DNA of 64,000 nucleotides from Alteripontixanthobacter sp. (GTDB lineage Bacteria; Pseudomonadota; Alphaproteobacteria; Sphingomonadales; Sphingomonadaceae), in the NCBI GenBank assembly GCA_039968605.1, contig JBDVPM010000008.1, positions 2,098,968-2,162,967 on the forward strand, in the 5' to 3' direction. The position numbers and the translations under genes were made by a program. The notes under the pieces are model-generated. The model did not search any database. It was not told where the DNA came from and worked only from the letters and a program-made list of their open reading frames with translations. Positions 61,260-64,000 of the stretch are shown here, in pieces (position 1 is the stretch's first letter; each line of letters begins with the position of its first letter).

Positions 61260-61365
61260 TCAGGGCCGGAGAGCGGCCCCTCGTCTCCAGCGCGATCCCC
61301 CTCCCTTGCACTTGGCGCGGCGGCCTATACAGTTGGGCTGAACATACGGCCGGGAGAGGAATACG

Positions 61366-61431
61366 ATGGCAGGACAAGATGATATCACGCAGCGAGGCAC
61401 GCCGCCCGATCCCCAGACGTGGTTGTTCTGA
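61366..61431 (+). CDS. 21-codon upstream ORF coupled to a lipoprotein
   Basis: An ATG with a GAGAGGAA site six bases upstream opens a short frame starting MAGQDDITQRGTPP and ending TWLF. Its stop codon TGA shares the A with the ATG of the lipoprotein gene (TGATG), a layout for coupled re-initiation. It is too short to be certain; it may be a leader peptide or only a translation-coupling device. Confidence 0.5.
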   Translation: MAGQDDITQRGTPPDPQTWLF

Positions 61432-62084
61432 TGCGCGCGCTGATTGCATTTGCCGGGCTCGCCGCGCTCACCGCCTGTAATTCCGAAGCCGAACCGCCGC
61501 CGGCGGTGCAAAGCCCGCAAGCCGCGTTCTGGGAGGCGCTGTCTTCGCATTGCGGGCAGGCCTATTCGGGCGCGCTGGTCAGCGACGACGAGGCCGATGC
61601 CGATATGCGCGGCGCGGATATGGCGATGCATGTGCGCGGCTGTACCGACAGCGAAATTCGCGTGCCCTTCCATATCCAGGGCGATGACGGGGAGTGGAAC
61701 CGCTCGCGCACCTGGGTTTTCACCCGGACCGGCTCCGATGGAGAAGGCGGACTTCGCCTCCAGCACGATCACCGGCACGAGGACGGCACGAGCGACGCGG
61801 TGACGATGTATGGCGGGGACACTGCGGCACCGGGCAGCGCCAGGGCCCAGGAATTCCCGGTCGATGGGGAAAGCATTGCGCTGTTCGAGCGCGAGGGGCT
61901 GGACGTGTCGGTCACCAATGTCTGGCGGGTGGAGGTCGATCCGGCGGATACGGCCAATGCGCAATTCGCTTATCAGCTGCGCCGCACGGTAGCAGGCGGG
62001 GCCCCCGAGCCGCGCAATTTCCGCGTGGAGTTCGACCTGACGCAGCCAGTCGAACCGCCCCCACCGCCCTGGGGCAGCGAATGA
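61431..62084 (+). CDS. Hypothetical lipoprotein
   Basis: The product (217 aa) has a lipobox (LIAFAGLAALTACNS, Cys at 16) and a mature region with Cys in SSHCGQAYSGALVSD and VRGCTDSEIRVPF, then RTWVFTRTGSDGEGGLRLQH. A conserved-looking acidic and Gly-rich domain follows and it ends in Pro-rich EPPPPPWGSE. I do not recognise the family. A strong terminator follows. Confidence 0.7.
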   Translation: MRALIAFAGLAALTACNSEAEPPPAVQSPQAAFWEALSSHCGQAYSGALVSDDEADADMRGADMAMHVRGCTDSEIRVPFHIQGDDGEWNRSRTWVFTRTGSDGEGGLRLQHDHRHEDGTSDAVTMYGGDTAAPGSARAQEFPVDGESIALFEREGLDVSVTNVWRVEVDPADTANAQFAYQLRRTVAGGAPEPRNFRVEFDLTQPVEPPPPPWGSE

Positions 62085-62099
62085 TGCGGGCATAAAAAA

Positions 62100-62130
62100 G
62101 GCCGCGAAGCAGGAAGCTTCGCGGCCTTTT
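62100..62130. terminator. Bidirectional rho-independent terminator
   Basis: GGCCGCGAAGC and GCTTCGCGGCC pair over a short loop, with AAAAAA before and TTTT after, so it can end the lipoprotein transcript on the plus strand and the PRC-barrel transcript on the minus strand. Confidence 0.93.
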
Positions 62131-62152
62131 CATTGCGCGTAACCACAACCGA

Positions 62153-62443
62153 TCACACGGGGCGCGTGACCCTGGTATAGACCGGCACGTAATCGGGTTC
62201 CGGATCGCGGTAGAACACCTTGTCGTCGCGGATTTCGAGGTATTCCACGCCGCACATCCGGCCATCTTCCAAGGCGATGGCGACAACTTCTTCCTTGTCC
62301 TTGTCCACCAGCATCTCGTCGATCTTGCCGTAATGCTCGCCTTCGGGGCTCATCAGCGGGCGGCCGCGAATGTCCTGATCGTCATCGACCAGCTTCCAGT
62401 CGCTCGCCTTGTCCAGTTGTTCGAATCGTTCGTCATGTTGCAT
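62153..62443 (-). CDS. PRC-barrel domain protein
   Basis: The product (96 aa) matches the PRC-barrel fold: WKLVDDDQDIRGRPLMSPEG, HYGKIDEMLVDKDKEEVVAI and GVEYLEIRDDKVFYRDPEPD. These small beta-barrel proteins bind RNA or partner proteins; role unknown. It has a 13-base gap to the neighbouring upstream gene in the same direction. Confidence 0.9.
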   Translation of the reverse strand: MQHDERFEQLDKASDWKLVDDDQDIRGRPLMSPEGEHYGKIDEMLVDKDKEEVVAIALEDGRMCGVEYLEIRDDKVFYRDPEPDYVPVYTRVTRPV

Positions 62444-62456
62444 GATAAGTCGCTCC

Positions 62457-63044
62457 TCAGCGGATTTTCTTCAGATTGTCGGCAAAGAGGTAGAACTCCT
62501 CGCTCGCATCGATATCCGCACGGACCGAAGCCGGCAGGGCGGAGCGATCGATACGCCGCGCTTCGCCTTCGAAGGTCACGGTGTTGCCCGGGTTGATGTC
62601 GAAGCGGCCTTCGACTGCGGTGCCGGGGGTCGGCACTTCGTCGAACATGACCAGCGTTTCATTGGCGCCGGTGCCCACGGTGAAGGCGGCATCGCCGACA
62701 ACGCGGTTCACGCGGACGGTGTCGAAATCGATGGTGTCGCCAATCCGGTCGCCCAGTACCGCGAGGGCTGCGATACCGGTGGCGGTTGCCGCGCCGGCAT
62801 CGCCGACCGTTGCGCCGGCCGCATCCATATCGCCTGCATCCATATCGAGATCGGTATCGATATTGGCGGTGTCGGCATCGTCGAGCTGCCCGGCGGCGAC
62901 GGTTTCGTCCGCATCATAGGCATCGACGTCATTATCGTCGGCCTCGGCAAACAGCCACCACAGCAGCGCGCCGATCAGCAGCAATGCCAGCAAGATCCAT
63001 AGCCAGGCCATGGATGATTTCTTTTCTACGGGTATTTGCGCCAT
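62457..63044 (-). CDS. Membrane-anchored acidic protein of unknown function
   Basis: The product (195 aa) has one transmembrane segment (AWLWILLALLLIGALLWWLF, residues 13-32), a long Asp/Ala-rich linker and a C-terminal domain (VNRVVGDAAFTVGTGANETL, FDINPGNTVTFEGEARRIDR). The C-terminal part resembles OB-like domains of periplasmic proteins but the family is not named. It lies upstream of the PRC-barrel gene in the same orientation. Confidence 0.75.
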   Translation of the reverse strand: MAQIPVEKKSSMAWLWILLALLLIGALLWWLFAEADDNDVDAYDADETVAAGQLDDADTANIDTDLDMDAGDMDAAGATVGDAGAATATGIAALAVLGDRIGDTIDFDTVRVNRVVGDAAFTVGTGANETLVMFDEVPTPGTAVEGRFDINPGNTVTFEGEARRIDRSALPASVRADIDASEEFYLFADNLKKIR

Positions 63045-63214
63045 CTGCGACTCTCCTGTTGCTTCCCAAGCCGGCCGCCGAAAGGCCGACATTGGCAAGA
63101 CAATGGACAAGCGCGCAGGCTGGTTCCAAGAAACACCCGCAGCTTAACATGGGTTATGTTGGGGATGGTGCCGGGGTAGGAGGCCGCCTCAGCCAGCCGG
63201 TTACGCCGGACGCA

Positions 63215-63394
63215 CTACCACAGCAGGACGGAGAAAAAGACCACGCCCGCCGCCAGTCCGATGGAGGCGCGGAACCAGAATTCGGAGGAATTGGGCGGTT
63301 TTTCCCCGCGCGCGAGCCCCAGCCCGTCCGGTGAAAACAGCCGCGATCCTTCCTGCCGGAACCGCTCGTTCTTGAGTTCTGGAATTTCGCTCAT
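63215..63394 (-). CDS. Small membrane protein (59 aa)
   Basis: The reading frame MSEIPELKNERFRQEGSRLF... ends in a hydrophobic segment (ASIGLAAGVVFFSVLLW) and the stop follows directly. Start and stop are in frame with no internal stops, and the protein has a hydrophilic head and single C-terminal anchor, like many short tail-anchored proteins. It stands alone after a gap and the family is unknown. Confidence 0.55.
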   Translation of the reverse strand: MSEIPELKNERFRQEGSRLFSPDGLGLARGEKPPNSSEFWFRASIGLAAGVVFFSVLLW

Positions 63395-63602
63395 GCCCCG
63401 CTGGATAGGGCAAAATGGTTGAGATTGAGTTTTTCGCGGTGGTGAACGCGGATCAAGGGGTCGTTAAGTGTAGTTGCGGGTTGTTTTGAGCTGGCCGGCG
63501 CGGGTTGGAGGATCCAAGGCCCGGTTGCCGGAGCCTCGCGCAAAAGCGGGGTGCGGCTCGGCAGACGTGTGGGGTGTTTCCCTGACCTCAAGCGCCGGCG
63601 GT

Positions 63603-63782
63603 CGCTGTCGCCCCCTCAGGCTTCCGTCGCAGGGGCGACGGCGCGCAGTCGCACACTGGCTCCCGCGACCAGAAACAGGGACCGAAGCCAAACGAGCTGG
63701 AATGGCCCGGTGGGCAAAGCCCACCGCAAGGGCGACCGCCCGCCCGAGCCTATGCGAGGAGCAAGCGGGGCGAATGCCCCGC
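63603..63782. repeat. Hairpin-rich non-coding stretch (possible repeat family)
   Basis: In the gene-free interval 63395-63933, three strong stem-loops are present: a 12-pair stem at 63603-63643 (GTCGCCCC/GGGGCGAC core), GGTGGGC-AAA-GCCCACC at 63708-63726, and CGGGGC-GAAT-GCCCCG at 63765-63782. No protein with normal codon use fits here. It may be a dispersed extragenic repeat or structured RNA. The rest of the interval up to about 63830 shows no feature I can name; then the DNA becomes AT-rich. Confidence 0.5.
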
Positions 63783-63933
63783 GCCCGCAGGGTCAAAACA
63801 AAAACTAAAACGCCTGCCAAACGGGGCTGGTTCTACAACGCAAAGCTCCCGCTATCAAACGCAGTTTCAATTATTCTGTTCTACAAATTGATAGTTTCTA
63901 GTGCGTTGACAATAGGCGGTGGCATTAATCAAT

Positions 63934-64000
63934 ATGATTAGCCTGTCTCAGCAAATCAACTTCGCCCTCATTCTTCGGCGAATAAGAAACAAATTCGCGT
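63934..64000 (+). CDS. Start of a gene running off the right end
   Basis: An ATG opens MISLSQQINFALILRRIRNK and stays open to the end of the window. It is preceded by AT-rich DNA with a TTGACA box about 30 bases upstream. The first 22 residues are not enough for a family name. The shift from GC-rich to AT-rich composition suggests a separate, perhaps acquired, locus begins here. Confidence 0.35.
   Translation, partial: MISLSQQINFALILRRIRNKFA

Noticed and set aside
63474-63941. Open frame of 155 codons at the right end
   Set aside because: Arg/Pro-rich with hairpin sequences inside and an end in AT-rich DNA; it spans the repeat-like stretch and looks non-coding.
1-64000. CRISPR arrays, insertion sequences or prophage
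   Set aside because: No direct repeat arrays, transposase, integrase or phage genes were found.

Overview
The window is GC-rich and densely packed, typical of an alphaproteobacterium. Gene content and protein style (sigma-54-driven flagellar hierarchy with a FlbD-type activator, minimal hook proteins, MarC/LON/YbbN-type housekeeping neighbours, TonB-dependent receptor) suggest Sphingomonadales, most likely an Erythrobacter/Altererythrobacter-like marine bacterium. This placement is inference from the sequence only.

Region 1 (1-2.4 kb) is the edge of another locus: the first part of an ABC exporter running off the left end, a DUF3617-like lipoprotein and a SAM-dependent methyltransferase.

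Region 2 (2.5-37.4 kb) is a nearly complete polar-type flagellar island with no chemotaxis genes. One long leftward operon runs flbD-fliE-fliF-fliG-fliH-fliI-fliJ-fliK-fliL-fliM-fliN-fliO-fliP-fliQ-fliR-flhB-fliD-fliS. A single flagellin gene stands alone, rightward. A second leftward operon runs flgB-flgC-flgD-flgE-flgF-flgG-flgH-flgI-flgJ-flgK-flgL-motA-motB, followed by a large HAD-family protein of unknown job. Diverging from flgB are a MotA-like/MotB-like pair, flgA, flgM-flgN, a lytic transglycosylase, flhA and fliA. Three near-perfect -24/-12 (sigma-54) promoters and two promoter-like sequences shared by flagellin and flgM let the hierarchy be read: FlbD with sigma-54 turns on flgB operon, flgA and transglycosylase-flhA-fliA; FliA, restrained by FlgM, then turns on flagellin and flgM. 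FlgE, FlgD, FlgK and FlgJ are all short versions.

Region 3 (37.4-45.7 kb) starts with a single-domain response regulator and mtnP, then holds a compact group that looks like an arsenosugar-type biosynthetic locus: a radical SAM enzyme, a flavin disulfide reductase, an ArsM-type methyltransferase with all four conserved cysteines, an extended SDR and two glycosyltransferases of the families linked to arsenosugar clusters (TIGR04283 and TIGR04282), with a di-iron hydroxylase diverging from it. No arsenic resistance genes (arsR, arsB, arsC) are seen. This is the most interesting system in the window.

Region 4 (45.8-63.4 kb) is mostly housekeeping: putA, dcd, a ZnuD-like TonB receptor, tRNA-Gly(GCC), a YbbN-like thioredoxin/TPR protein, a LON-domain protein, MarC, folD, yggT, argB, two secreted/membrane nuclease-like proteins, tandem lipoprotein paralogs, a 21-codon upstream ORF coupled to a lipoprotein, and small envelope proteins. 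The last 600 bases hold hairpin-rich non-coding DNA followed by an AT-rich stretch where a new gene begins and runs off the right end.
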